Source of the DNA: Streptosporangium subroseum
GTDB lineage: Bacteria; Actinomycetota; Actinomycetes; Streptosporangiales; Streptosporangiaceae
Length of the DNA: 64,000 nucleotides
NCBI RefSeq assembly: GCF_900188345.1
Contig: NZ_FZOD01000042.1
Coordinates: forward strand, 22,325-86,324
Direction: 5' to 3'
Shown here in pieces: positions 1 to 8,567 of this stretch. The position numbers and the translations under genes are program-made. The notes under the pieces were generated by a model that was not told the origin of the DNA, did not search any database, and was given only the letters and a program-made list of their open reading frames with translations. Numbering within the stretch: the stretch's first letter is position 1; each line of letters begins with the position of its first letter.

Positions 1-21
1 ATGTCGTGAAGAGTACTTAAT

Positions 22-1233
22 ATGAGTTTTGATGTCGCGCACGTTCGCACGCTCTACCCTGCCCTGTCCGACGGATACGCCTGGCTGGACGCGGCAGCCG
101 GAACTCAGGTTCCCCAGACGGTGATCGACGCCATCGTCTCCGCCTATCGGGGCGGCATCGGCAACAGCGGCGGCGCCTTTCCTGCCAGTGCTCGCTCGGA
201 CGCCATCGTCGCCGAGGCCCGTCAGGCGGTGGCGGACCTGGTCGGCGGCGACGCCGGCGGAGTGGTGCTCGGCCCGAACATGACGACCCTGACCTACCGG
301 TTCGCCTACGCCCTGGCCAAGCGGTGGGGGCCGGGCGACGAGATCGTGGTCTCCCGCCTCGACCACGACGCCAACGTCCGTCCCTGGGTGCAGGCGGCCG
401 AACGAGCGGGCGCCACCGTCCGGTGGGCCTCGGTCGAGGTGCCCTCGGGCGAGCTGCCCGCCGGGCAGTACGACGACCTGGTCACCGAGCGGACCCGGCT
501 GGTGGCGGTCACCGCCGCGAGCAACGTTCTGGGAACCATGCCCGATGTTCCGCGGATCGCGGCGCGGGCACATGCCGTGGGGGCGCTGCTCTATCTCGAC
601 GGGGTGCACGCGACCCCGCACACGCCCACCGACATGGTCGCGCTCGGCGCGGACCTCTACGCCACCAGCGCCTACAAATGGTCGGGCCCGCACATCGGGG
701 CGGTCGTCGGCCGGCCGGAGTTGCTGGAGGAGCTGCGGTCCGACAAGCTCGCCTCTTCCTCCGACGACGTGCCCGACCGGTTCGAAACCGGGACGCTGCC
801 CTTCGCCGACCTGGCGGGCGTCACCGCCGCCGTCGATCACCTGGCCTCGCTCGACCCGCAGGCGGCCGGTACCCGGCGCCGGCGCGTCCTCACCTCGATG
901 GCCGCGGTGGAAGCCCACGAGCAGGCCGAACTGGCCCACCTGCTCAAGGGCCTTTCGGCCCTGCCCCACGTACGGCTTGTCGGTTCACCGGCGCGGCGTA
1001 CCGCCACCGTCTACCTCACCGTGGCCGATCACACCCCCCGCCAGGTGGCCGAGCACCTCGCCCGAGCCAAGATCAACGTGTGGGACGGGCACTGCTACGC
1101 CTGGGAGGTGACGGAGGCGCTCGGCATCCGTGACTCGGGCTCCGCCGTACGGGCCGGCCTCGTTCACTACAACGACCGATCCGACGTGGATCGCCTGCTC
1201 AACGCGCTGGAGGACCTCTCCCCCACCGGGTGA
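22..1233 (+). CDS. Cysteine desulfurase-like class V aminotransferase
   Basis: A 403-residue PLP-dependent fold-type I enzyme of the SufS/NifS-like class V group. The internal-aldimine lysine is Lys219 in the motif TSAYKWSGPHIG, preceded by the PLP-binding Asp/His stretch YLDGVHATPHTP. The N-terminus (LYPALSDGYAWLDAAAGTQVP) matches the cysteine desulfurase-like family rather than IscS, and no SUF scaffold genes are next to it, so a housekeeping Fe-S role is not supported. The substrate is unknown; an amino-acid lyase or desulfurase activity is a family inference. The aldo/keto reductase begins about 40 bases downstream on the same strand. Confidence 0.85.
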   Translation: MSFDVAHVRTLYPALSDGYAWLDAAAGTQVPQTVIDAIVSAYRGGIGNSGGAFPASARSDAIVAEARQAVADLVGGDAGGVVLGPNMTTLTYRFAYALAKRWGPGDEIVVSRLDHDANVRPWVQAAERAGATVRWASVEVPSGELPAGQYDDLVTERTRLVAVTAASNVLGTMPDVPRIAARAHAVGALLYLDGVHATPHTPTDMVALGADLYATSAYKWSGPHIGAVVGRPELLEELRSDKLASSSDDVPDRFETGTLPFADLAGVTAAVDHLASLDPQAAGTRRRRVLTSMAAVEAHEQAELAHLLKGLSALPHVRLVGSPARRTATVYLTVADHTPRQVAEHLARAKINVWDGHCYAWEVTEALGIRDSGSAVRAGLVHYNDRSDVDRLLNALEDLSPTG

Positions 1234-1276
1234 GGGAGATCGGCGTCCCCGCACACCGGTCGCTATATTTGTGAGC

Positions 1277-2284
1277 ATGGAACCGCCAGGTAGGGAGTCT
1301 CCGGGCACCGGCGCGACGGCGCCGTTGCGCCGGTGCCTTCTGGGCCCCACCCGCCTGGCGGTGACGCCGCTCGGCCTCGGGCTGGCCGCGCTCGGCCGCC
1401 CCGCCTACATCACGCTCGGCCGCGACGAGGACTTCGGCGACGACCGCAGCGTGTCCACGATGCGGTCGCGGACGTGGGCCGTGCTCGACGCCGCCTGGGC
1501 GGCGGGCGTGCGTTACCTCGACACGGCCCGCTCGTACGGGCGCGCGGAGGAGTTTCTCGCCGGCTGGCTGCGCGAACGCGGGATCACCCCGGGAGCGGCG
1601 ACGATCGGCTCGAAATGGGGATACGCATACGTCGGCGACTGGCGGCTGGACGCCGCGCGCCACGAGATCAAGGAGCTGTCCGCCACCCAGTTCCGCCGCC
1701 AGCTGGACCAGAGCCGTGCGCTGCTCGGTGAGCATCTGTCGCTGTACCAGATCCACTCGGCGACGGTGGAGAGCGGAGTGCTCGACGACAGAGGCGTGCT
1801 CGACCTGCTGCGCGAACTGCGGGCCGAGGGCGTCGCGGTCGGAGTCTCGACCACCGGGCCGCGCCAGGCGGACACGATCGAGCGGGTGATCGAGACCGGG
1901 CTGTTCGACACCGTGCAGTCGACCTGGAACCTCCTGGAACGCTCGGCCGGCGCGGCACTCGCCCGGGCGCACGAGGCGGGGATGGGTGTGATCGTCAAGG
2001 AGGGGGTGGCAAACGGGCGTCTGACCGCCCGCGCGGCACCGGCCGCGCTCGCGGCCGCCGCGCGCGAGCGCGACGTGACGCCGGACGCGCTCGCCCTCGC
2101 GGCCGTGCTCGCGCAGCCGTGGGCCGGGGTGGTGCTGAGCGGCGCGGCCTCGGTCGAACAGCTGCGCAGCAACCTGAGCGCCGCCGAGGCCGGCTGGGAC
2201 GCGGAGCTCGACGAACGACTCGCCGGGCTGGCCGAGGACCCCGAGACCTACTGGTCCACGCGGGGCGCGCTGAGCTGGTCCTGA
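1277..2284 (+). CDS. Aldo/keto reductase
   Basis: A 335-residue (beta/alpha)8 NADPH-dependent oxidoreductase. The AKR tetrad is recognisable: Asp and Tyr in YLDTARSYGRAEEFLAGW, Lys in GSKWGYAY and His in YQIHSA. ATG 1277 (MEPPGRES) was chosen because the upstream extension reads through the previous gene's end in a shadow frame; a GTG lies six bases earlier. It probably forms a two-gene unit with the PLP enzyme. The substrate cannot be inferred. Confidence 0.85.
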   Translation: MEPPGRESPGTGATAPLRRCLLGPTRLAVTPLGLGLAALGRPAYITLGRDEDFGDDRSVSTMRSRTWAVLDAAWAAGVRYLDTARSYGRAEEFLAGWLRERGITPGAATIGSKWGYAYVGDWRLDAARHEIKELSATQFRRQLDQSRALLGEHLSLYQIHSATVESGVLDDRGVLDLLRELRAEGVAVGVSTTGPRQADTIERVIETGLFDTVQSTWNLLERSAGAALARAHEAGMGVIVKEGVANGRLTARAAPAALAAAARERDVTPDALALAAVLAQPWAGVVLSGAASVEQLRSNLSAAEAGWDAELDERLAGLAEDPETYWSTRGALSWS

Positions 2285-2318
2285 CCGTGGCCGGCCCAGA
2301 CCTGCCACTCTCCCCGGC

Positions 2319-2417
2319 CTGCCGCCCGTCCTGGACTGCCGCCCGTCCTGGACTGTCGCCTGCCGCCCGCCGCCTGTTCTGGCCTGCCGCGTGTCCTGGC
2401 CTGCCGCCTGCTCTGGC
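2319..2417. repeat. Degenerate 17-bp tandem repeat
   Basis: Two exact copies of CTGCCGCCCGTCCTGGA (2319-2335, 2336-2352) are followed by a 31-base degenerate interval and two variant copies (2384-2400, 2401-2417). The array sits between the convergent aldo/keto reductase and M20 peptidase genes, just past both stop codons. No function is visible; slippage-prone intergenic sequence is the simplest reading. Confidence 0.8.
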
Positions 2418-2438
2418 GCCGGTCGCCGCGGCGGGTGG

Positions 2439-3857
2439 TCAGTTGCGGGCGTGCGCGTCGAGGATGTGCGCGACGGCCTCGGTCACCTGCCCGGCGAACG
2501 CGATGTTCAGCCATTCGTCGGGCACGTGCATGTTCGAGTCCGCTCCCAGCGCGCCGGTGACGACAAACTGCGCGTCCGGATAGCGCCGGCCGAGCATCTC
2601 CATGAACGGGATCCCGCCGCCGATACCGAGGCTGCGGCACGGCTCGCCGAACACCTGATCGCCGATCTCCTCCAGCGTCGCGGCCAGCCAGGGCGCGGTC
2701 GCCGGGGCCTGCCAGCCGTTCAACAGCATGAAGTCTCCCACCTCGACCTGCGCGCCGTACGGCACCTCGGTGGTCAGGATCTTCACCAGCGCGGCTCGCG
2801 CGGCCTCGGCGTCGACCGTCGGCGGAGTCCGGAAGCTCAGCCGCAGGGACGTCGAGGCGCGCAGCACGGCTCCCGCCACCGCGGGGTCGGGGAGCCCGGC
2901 CGCGCCGATCACCGACAGCGTCGGCCGCCAGGTGTTGTTGAGGATGAGTTCGACGTCGTCGTCCGAGGCCGCCCGCATCCCGTCGGCGAGCCGATACCGG
3001 CGCGCGGCGGCTCCCGGCTCCAGCGCGGCGAGCGCCTCGGCCTCGGCCCGCCGCTCCTCGGGGATCGGCACGTTCATCTCGGGGACGGTGACCTCGCCGG
3101 TCACGGAGTCCTCCACCCGGTCGAGCAGGCGGCGCATGACGCGGAAGGAGCTCGGCACGATACCGCTGGCGAGCCCGGAGTGCGCGGAGGTCTCGAGGAC
3201 CCGCACCGTGACGGTCGCCTGCACCACGCCACGCAGGCTCGCGGTCAGCCACATCCGCTCGTAGTCGCCGCCGCCGGCGTCCAGGCAGACCACCAGGGAC
3301 ACCTCACCGAGGCGGTCGGACAGGTGCTCCAGATACGCGGGCAGGTCCGGGCTGCCGGACTCCTCACCGGTCTCCAGCAGCAGGATCGCCCGGGCGTGTT
3401 CGCCACCCGCCGCCTGGACGGCGGCCAACGCGGTCGTCGCCGCGTAGCCCGAGTAGCCGTCGTCGACCGCGCCGCGACCGTAGAGCCGTCCATCACGCAC
3501 CACCGGCTGCCACGGGCCCAGCCCATCCGACCAGTCGCCGAGCGGGGGCTGCTTGTCGAGGTGACCGTAGAGCAGCACGGTGCCGCGTGCCTCGGCGCCG
3601 GTGGTCGCGGGCACGTCCACGAGAAGTAGCGGGGCCCGGCCGTCGAGCTGGAAGACCTCACACTGGGCGCCCGGCAGCCCACGCGATGCGATCCAGTCCC
3701 GCACGTGGTCGGCAGCGGCTCGCAGATGACCGTTCCGCTCCCAGGCGGCGTCGTAGGCGGCCGACAAGGCGGGTATCTCCACCAGCCCCGAGAGGCTGGG
3801 CAGCACGTCTCCGTCCCAGTCCTTGATGACCGCTTCGCGAACTTTTCCATAATCCAT
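2439..3857 (-). CDS. M20 family dipeptidase/metallopeptidase
   Basis: A 472-residue zinc aminoacyl-dipeptidase of the M20 family. Metal and catalytic residues follow the family order: His and Asp in LLYGHLDKQPP, Asp in GRGAVDDGYSG, the Glu-Glu pair in LLLETGEESGS, Asp in VCLDAGG, with a dimerisation (lid) domain around residues 200-340. The start is set at ATG 3857 (MDYGKVREAV); 19 upstream codons give an atypical extension. It is probably cytoplasmic, since no signal peptide is seen. It may cleave dipeptides or N-acyl amino acids; the presence of a peptide importer 1.1 kb away is suggestive but not linked by operon structure. Confidence 0.9.
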   Translation of the reverse strand: MDYGKVREAVIKDWDGDVLPSLSGLVEIPALSAAYDAAWERNGHLRAAADHVRDWIASRGLPGAQCEVFQLDGRAPLLLVDVPATTGAEARGTVLLYGHLDKQPPLGDWSDGLGPWQPVVRDGRLYGRGAVDDGYSGYAATTALAAVQAAGGEHARAILLLETGEESGSPDLPAYLEHLSDRLGEVSLVVCLDAGGGDYERMWLTASLRGVVQATVTVRVLETSAHSGLASGIVPSSFRVMRRLLDRVEDSVTGEVTVPEMNVPIPEERRAEAEALAALEPGAAARRYRLADGMRAASDDDVELILNNTWRPTLSVIGAAGLPDPAVAGAVLRASTSLRLSFRTPPTVDAEAARAALVKILTTEVPYGAQVEVGDFMLLNGWQAPATAPWLAATLEEIGDQVFGEPCRSLGIGGGIPFMEMLGRRYPDAQFVVTGALGADSNMHVPDEWLNIAFAGQVTEAVAHILDAHARN

Positions 3858-3965
3858 AGCCGAATCATGGCACCCGACATCAACGAGGGCCCCGCCGGGC
3901 GCTTGGTACGGCAACGACGCTTCGACGATGAGCCGGCCGCGTTCCGGCGGTGGAAGCGGCGCTCT

Positions 3966-4778
3966 CTAGTGCTTGCGGGCGATCCCGCCGTACATGAGCC
4001 GCTGGCCCACGGTCAGTTTTTCAGGTTTCTCAGGGACGGGCCCGTCGGGTCGCCACAGAGGCAGCGGGACGACGCCCGGTTCGAGCAGCTCGAAGCCGTC
4101 GAAGAACGCGGTGATCTCCTCCGGCGTCCGAAACCGGCCGGTGCCGAGCAGCGCGAGATACTTCTGCTCGGCGTCGCGCGACTCCTGGGTGGAGGCGCAG
4201 AAGTGAGTGATGAAGAGATGGCTGCCCGAGGGGACCGCCGCCATGTAGGCCTCGACGATCCCCCGGGGGTCGTCGTCGTCGTGCAGGTGGTGCAGGACAC
4301 CGACCAGCATCACGCCCACCGGCCGATCGAAGTCGATGAGCCGCTTGACGTCCGGGTCGGCGAGGATCGCCGCCGTGTCGCGCAGGTCGGAGGTGACGAC
4401 CGCCGTGTGGTCGTTCTCCGCCAGCAGCGCCCGGCCGTGGGCCAGGACCATCGGGTCGTTGTCGACGTAGACGACCCGTGCCTCCGGGTTCGCGCGCTGC
4501 GCGACCTGGTGGGTGTTCTCCACGGTCGGCAGCCCCGAGCCGAGGTCGATGAACTGGGTGATGCCCTGGCCGGACAGGAATCGCACCCCTCGGCCGAGGA
4601 CCTGGCGGTTGTAGGTCGCCACGTCGTAGATCTCCGGGACGACCTTCACGATCTCGGCGACGAAGGCGCGGTCGACGTCGAAGTTGTCCTTGCCGTTGAG
4701 GACGACGTCGTAGGCCCTGGCGATACTGGGCCTGGTCGTATCGATGTTGCTCTTCCACTCGTCCCGCTTGTCGGTCAC
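3966..4778 (-). CDS. SAM-dependent methyltransferase, DUF574/SAV2177-type
   Basis: A 270-residue class I methyltransferase of the actinomycete DUF574 family. The opening SIARAYDVVLNGKDNFDVDR and the SAM-binding FIDLGSGLPT followed by VVYVDNDPMVLAHGRALL are diagnostic. The start is GTG 4778 (VTDKRDEWKSN), which matches the usual family N-terminus; the longer frame to 5009 adds an atypical 77 residues. These proteins are highly paralogous in actinomycetes and their methyl acceptors are unknown. It stands alone, facing away from nothing obviously related. Confidence 0.88.
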   Translation of the reverse strand: MTDKRDEWKSNIDTTRPSIARAYDVVLNGKDNFDVDRAFVAEIVKVVPEIYDVATYNRQVLGRGVRFLSGQGITQFIDLGSGLPTVENTHQVAQRANPEARVVYVDNDPMVLAHGRALLAENDHTAVVTSDLRDTAAILADPDVKRLIDFDRPVGVMLVGVLHHLHDDDDPRGIVEAYMAAVPSGSHLFITHFCASTQESRDAEQKYLALLGTGRFRTPEEITAFFDGFELLEPGVVPLPLWRPDGPVPEKPEKLTVGQRLMYGGIARKH

Positions 4779-5025
4779 AGGGGGAGCCCTTTCTCGCGAT
4801 CCCGAAGCGATCCGAATGATCATATGGCGTGAAAAGTCAGAATTGTTGTGGCCGGGAGTGCCGTGCGCGGCGGGTTTCTCGTGCTCCGGGCCGCCGTCAC
4901 GTGATCCGCACGGGTGGGTCAGTGCCGTTGACCGCGTGCGCGGGTAGCCGTTGACCGGCGCCTGCGGTTCCTGGGCGCCGTCGGGGGAACGGTCCCGTTG
5001 TTCCTTCACGAGCGCCGTCGCAGCG

Positions 5026-5907
5026 CTAAGCGCCAGAGGGAAGTCTCGGCACGCTGTCGACCAGCCGGCGCGTGTAGGGGTGGCTGGGAGAGCCGAGCAC
5101 CGAGGCGGTGTCCCCCTGCTCCACGATGCGGCCCCGTTCGAGCACCGCCGTGTGCCGGCACAGCATCGCGACCACCGCGAGGTCGTGCGAGACCATCACG
5201 ACGGTCAGCCCGTGGCTCTCCCCCAGCTCGGCCAGCAGGTCGACGACGCGCACCCGGGTGGAGACGTCCAGCGCGCTGACGGGTTCGTCCGCGAGCAGGA
5301 CCCGGGGCTCGCACACGATCGCGCGCGCGATGGCGATGCGCTGGCGCTGCCCCCCGGAGAACTCGTGCGGGTAGCGGAGCGCGGCGTCCGCCGGCAGCCC
5401 GACGACCTCCAGCGCGGCGGCGACACGGTGATCCACGCGCGAGCCGCCCGGCTGGGCCGCCGTCAGGCCGAGCGAGCGGAGCGGTTCGGCGACGATCCTG
5501 CCCACGCGCTGCCGCGGATCGAGTGAGGAGTACGGATCCTGGAACACGGTCTGGACGTTGCGCCGGAACTCACGCATCTGACCGCGGTCCCGCAACGAGA
5601 GGGGCGCGCCGTCGAAGAGGACCTGGCCGCTGGTGGGCCGGGTCAGGCCGAGCAGCAGGCGCAGGAGGGTGGTCTTGCCCGCGCCGGACTCGCCGACCAG
5701 GGCCACGCTGCGCCCCGGGGTTATGGCGATCGAGACGTCGGTGAGTACGGGGGCCGCGCCGCGGTAGGCGAAACCCACCTGGCGCGCCTCAAGGATGGCC
5801 GGAGTCTCCGAGACCTCCGAGGTCGGCGGGATCTCCGGGGTCGACGGGATCTCCGGCGGGATCTCCGAGGCCGACGGGGACGGGGTCTCCGGGGTCGGCG
5901 GGGTCAC
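5026..5907 (-). CDS. Peptide/nickel-type ABC transporter ATPase (second)
   Basis: A 293-residue ATPase of the DppF/OppF group and the last gene of the importer operon. Walker A is GESGAGKTT, the signature is SGGQRQRI, Walker B is VLLADEP, and the oligopeptide-type C-terminal tail ends in HPYTRRLVDSVP. The GTG start at 5907 overlaps the preceding ATPase stop (GTGA). The first ~45 residues are an unusual Pro/Ser/Thr/Glu-rich stretch coded by a repetitive DNA segment in which GGGATCTCCG (plus strand) occurs three times between 5828 and 5867. That stretch precedes the conserved start of the ATPase fold and is probably a recent expansion. Confidence 0.92.
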   Translation of the reverse strand: MTPPTPETPSPSASEIPPEIPSTPEIPPTSEVSETPAILEARQVGFAYRGAAPVLTDVSIAITPGRSVALVGESGAGKTTLLRLLLGLTRPTSGQVLFDGAPLSLRDRGQMREFRRNVQTVFQDPYSSLDPRQRVGRIVAEPLRSLGLTAAQPGGSRVDHRVAAALEVVGLPADAALRYPHEFSGGQRQRIAIARAIVCEPRVLLADEPVSALDVSTRVRVVDLLAELGESHGLTVVMVSHDLAVVAMLCRHTAVLERGRIVEQGDTASVLGSPSHPYTRRLVDSVPRLPSGA

Positions 5908-6716
5908 AGTGTGATCCGATCCAGTGGGCTGTCGAGCTCCCGGGCGCTGTCCACCAGGGAGCGGGTGTAGGGGTGACGCGGCGCGTTCACGATGTCCCGG
6001 ACGGCCCCCGCCTCCACGGCCCGGCCGTCCCGCAGGACGAGGACGTGGTCGGTGATGCGGGAGATGACCGCGAGATCGTGACTGATGAACAGCAGGGCCA
6101 TCCCCCGGGCGGAGACCAGGCCGTCCAGCAGGGCGAGCACCTCCGCCTGCACCGTCACGTCGAGGGCCGTGGTGGGCTCGTCGGCGATCAGCAGCGCGGG
6201 TTCGCAGGCGAGAGCCATGGCGATGGCGACCCGCTGGCGCTGACCGCCGGAGATCTCGTGCGGATACGCCCTCGCGATGCGATCCGGTTCCGTGAGCCGA
6301 ACCTCCTCGAGCGCCGCGACGACGGCGCGGCGCAGGGCGGCGCCGCGCAGTCCGTGCCTTCGCCCGAGGGGCTCGGCGAGCTGGCGGCCGACCCTCATGA
6401 GCGGGTCGAGCGCCGTCAGGGGTTCCTGGAAGACGACGGTCACGGCCCGGCCGCGCAGGCCGTTCAGGTCTCGCTCCGTCGCGCCGGTGATCTGGGTCCG
6501 GGGCAGCCCCGGGGCGTCCAGCACGACGCTGCCGCTCGCGGTCATCCCCGTCGGCAGCAGGCCCATGATCGCAAGCGCGGTCAGCGACTTGCCCGAGCCC
6601 GACTCGCCGATCAGGCCGAGTCTCGCGCCCGCTTCGAGCGTGAAGGACACGTCGGAGACGAGTTCGCGCCCCTGCCCGGAACGCACCCCGAGCCCCGTGA
6701 CGTCGAGCAGGCTCAT
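5904..6716 (-). CDS. Peptide/nickel-type ABC transporter ATPase (first)
   Basis: A 270-residue DppD/OppD-type ATPase. Walker A GESGSGKSLT, signature ISGGQRQRV, Walker B LLIADEPTTALD and the D-loop/H-loop region FISHDLAV are all present. The start is ATG 6716 (MSLLDVTGLG), overlapping the upstream permease stop (ATGA), which implies translational coupling; the much longer open frame upstream is a shadow of the permease gene. It pairs with the second ATPase to power uptake. It is slightly shorter than some family members, which carry a longer oligopeptide tail, but all nucleotide-binding elements are intact. Confidence 0.92.
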   Translation of the reverse strand: MSLLDVTGLGVRSGQGRELVSDVSFTLEAGARLGLIGESGSGKSLTALAIMGLLPTGMTASGSVVLDAPGLPRTQITGATERDLNGLRGRAVTVVFQEPLTALDPLMRVGRQLAEPLGRRHGLRGAALRRAVVAALEEVRLTEPDRIARAYPHEISGGQRQRVAIAMALACEPALLIADEPTTALDVTVQAEVLALLDGLVSARGMALLFISHDLAVISRITDHVLVLRDGRAVEAGAVRDIVNAPRHPYTRSLVDSARELDSPLDRITL

Positions 6717-7570
6717 CGCGTTCTCCTCCGGGTCGGGTCGGCCACGTCCCTGAGTCCGTCGGCGATCAGGTTCACGCCGATGACGAGCACGACCAGGAGC
6801 ACGCCGGGGGCGATCGCGCCGACCGGCGACGTGAGCACGGTCGCCTGGGCCTCCTGCAGCATGCTCCCCCAGGACGCGTTCGGCGGTGGGGGGCCCAGCC
6901 CGAGGTAGGACAGGGACGCCTCGGCCAGTACGGCGAGGCCGAGCTGCAGTGCGAGGTTGACCAGGAGCGTCGGCCAGATGTTCGGCAGGACGTGCTCGGT
7001 CACGACGCGCGGCCAGGAGGTTCCCGAGGTGCGCGACGCCGTGATGAAGTCCTGGGACAGCACGCGCTTGACGAGCACGCGGGTCAGCCGCGCCACGATC
7101 GCGGACATCGCCAGCCCGATCGCCAGGATGGCCGAGCCTAGGGACGCCTGCCGTACGGCGACCACGAGCATGGCCAGCAGCAGGGTGGGGAAGGCGATGA
7201 GGATGTCGAGCAGGGCCGAGATCGTGTCGTCGAGCCACCGGGTGGCGAAGCCCGCCGCCAGGCCGCCCGCGACTCCGAGAAGGCCGCCGAGCGCGACCGA
7301 CCCGACCCCGACCGTCAGGGCGATTCGCGCACCGATCATCAGCTGGGTGAGCAGGTCCCGGCCGAGCTTGTCCGTGCCGAACAGGTGGGGCAGGCCGGGA
7401 GGCATGAGCCGATCGCCCGAGGTGTCGGCCGGGTCGTACGGAACCCAGAAGAACGAGACGACCGCGACGGCGACGATCATCCCGACGAGCACACAGCCGA
7501 TCGCCAGGGTCGTGGACCGGCGCGAGCGCCGCGGGGTGCGGAGGGCGTCCGCCTCGGTCACGGCGGTCAT
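6713..7570 (-). CDS. Peptide/nickel-type ABC transporter permease C
   Basis: A 285-residue inner-membrane permease of the DppC/OppC type with about six membrane segments. It has the N-terminal hydrophobic anchor, the LFGTDKLGRDLLTQLMIGARIAL element typical of the C subunit, and the cytoplasmic EAA-like loop ITASRTSGTSWPRVVTEHVLPN. The start codon overlaps the stop of the B permease (ATGA), and its stop overlaps the ATPase start. The substrate specificity lies mainly in the lipoprotein, not here. Confidence 0.93.
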   Translation of the reverse strand: MTAVTEADALRTPRRSRRSTTLAIGCVLVGMIVAVAVVSFFWVPYDPADTSGDRLMPPGLPHLFGTDKLGRDLLTQLMIGARIALTVGVGSVALGGLLGVAGGLAAGFATRWLDDTISALLDILIAFPTLLLAMLVVAVRQASLGSAILAIGLAMSAIVARLTRVLVKRVLSQDFITASRTSGTSWPRVVTEHVLPNIWPTLLVNLALQLGLAVLAEASLSYLGLGPPPPNASWGSMLQEAQATVLTSPVGAIAPGVLLVVLVIGVNLIADGLRDVADPTRRRTR

Positions 7571-8532
7571 CGCGCGTTGCCCGAGACGGTGCCGCGCAGC
7601 CGCGGGTCGATGAGCCGCTGGACGAGGTCGGCGACGAACCCGATCACCAGGACCGCGAAGGTGCTGACGAAGAGGATGCCCTGGATGACGGGATAGTCAT
7701 GCTGTGCGATTCCCTTGATCAGCATGCTGCCGAGCCCCGGGAGGGCGAACACGCTCTCGACCACGACGGCGCCGAGAAAAGTGGTGGCGAGCTCGATTCC
7801 GAGGATCGAGACGACGGGAACGGCCGCGTTGCGCAGGCCGTGACGCCACATCGCCCCGGTGAAGGAGGAGCCGAGCGCCCTGAACGTCCGCAGGTAGTCG
7901 CTGCCGAGCACGTCCAGCGTGGCGGAGCGGACATAGCGGATGAGCGACGCGGACATGACGAGGGCGATCGTGACGACGGGCAGGGCCAGCGAGGTGAGGG
8001 CGTCGGCCGGATCGGCCCAGTCGTCGCGCGGGAACCCTCCGGCCGGCAGCACTCGGAGACGGAGCGAGAACACGGTGATCAGCAGCATTCCCACCCAGAA
8101 GGCCGGCACCGCGATACCCAGCTGGGACAGCCCGCTGAGCAGCGAGCCGTACCAGCTGTTCGAGCGGTAGGCCGCGATGAAACCGATCGGCACGGCCACG
8201 ACGACCGCCAGGAGAAAGGACAGAAGGGTGAGGGGAACGGTGACGGCCAGGCGCGAGGCGATCTCCGGGCCGACCGGAAGGGTGCTGACGAACGACGTGC
8301 CCAGGTCGAAGGTCACCAGCCGGCCGAGCCAGGAGACGAACTGCTCCAGCAACGGGAGATCCGACCCGATCTGGTGGCGAGCGGCCGCGATCTGCTCCGG
8401 GGTGGCCCCGATCGACAACAGCGAGTTGGCGGGGTCACCGGGCAGCAGGCGCAGGAGGAGGAAAAGCAGCACGCTGGCCAGGAACAGCGAGATGACGAGG
8501 AAGGCCGCTCGCCGCAGCAGGTAGGTGGCCAT
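7567..8532 (-). CDS. Peptide/nickel-type ABC transporter permease B
   Basis: A 321-residue DppB/OppB-type permease. It opens with the characteristic MATYLLRRAAFLVISLFLAS, followed by LLRLLPGDPANSLL and the EAA-like loop LRTFRALGSSFTGAMWRHGLRNA. It forms the membrane channel with the C permease. It is the first membrane gene after the solute-binding lipoprotein (35-base gap) and is translationally coupled to the next gene by an ATGA overlap. Confidence 0.93.
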   Translation of the reverse strand: MATYLLRRAAFLVISLFLASVLLFLLLRLLPGDPANSLLSIGATPEQIAAARHQIGSDLPLLEQFVSWLGRLVTFDLGTSFVSTLPVGPEIASRLAVTVPLTLLSFLLAVVVAVPIGFIAAYRSNSWYGSLLSGLSQLGIAVPAFWVGMLLITVFSLRLRVLPAGGFPRDDWADPADALTSLALPVVTIALVMSASLIRYVRSATLDVLGSDYLRTFRALGSSFTGAMWRHGLRNAAVPVVSILGIELATTFLGAVVVESVFALPGLGSMLIKGIAQHDYPVIQGILFVSTFAVLVIGFVADLVQRLIDPRLRGTVSGNAR

Positions 8533-8567
8533 GGCGAATCAGGCCGCCCGCCAAGGCGACACGGACA

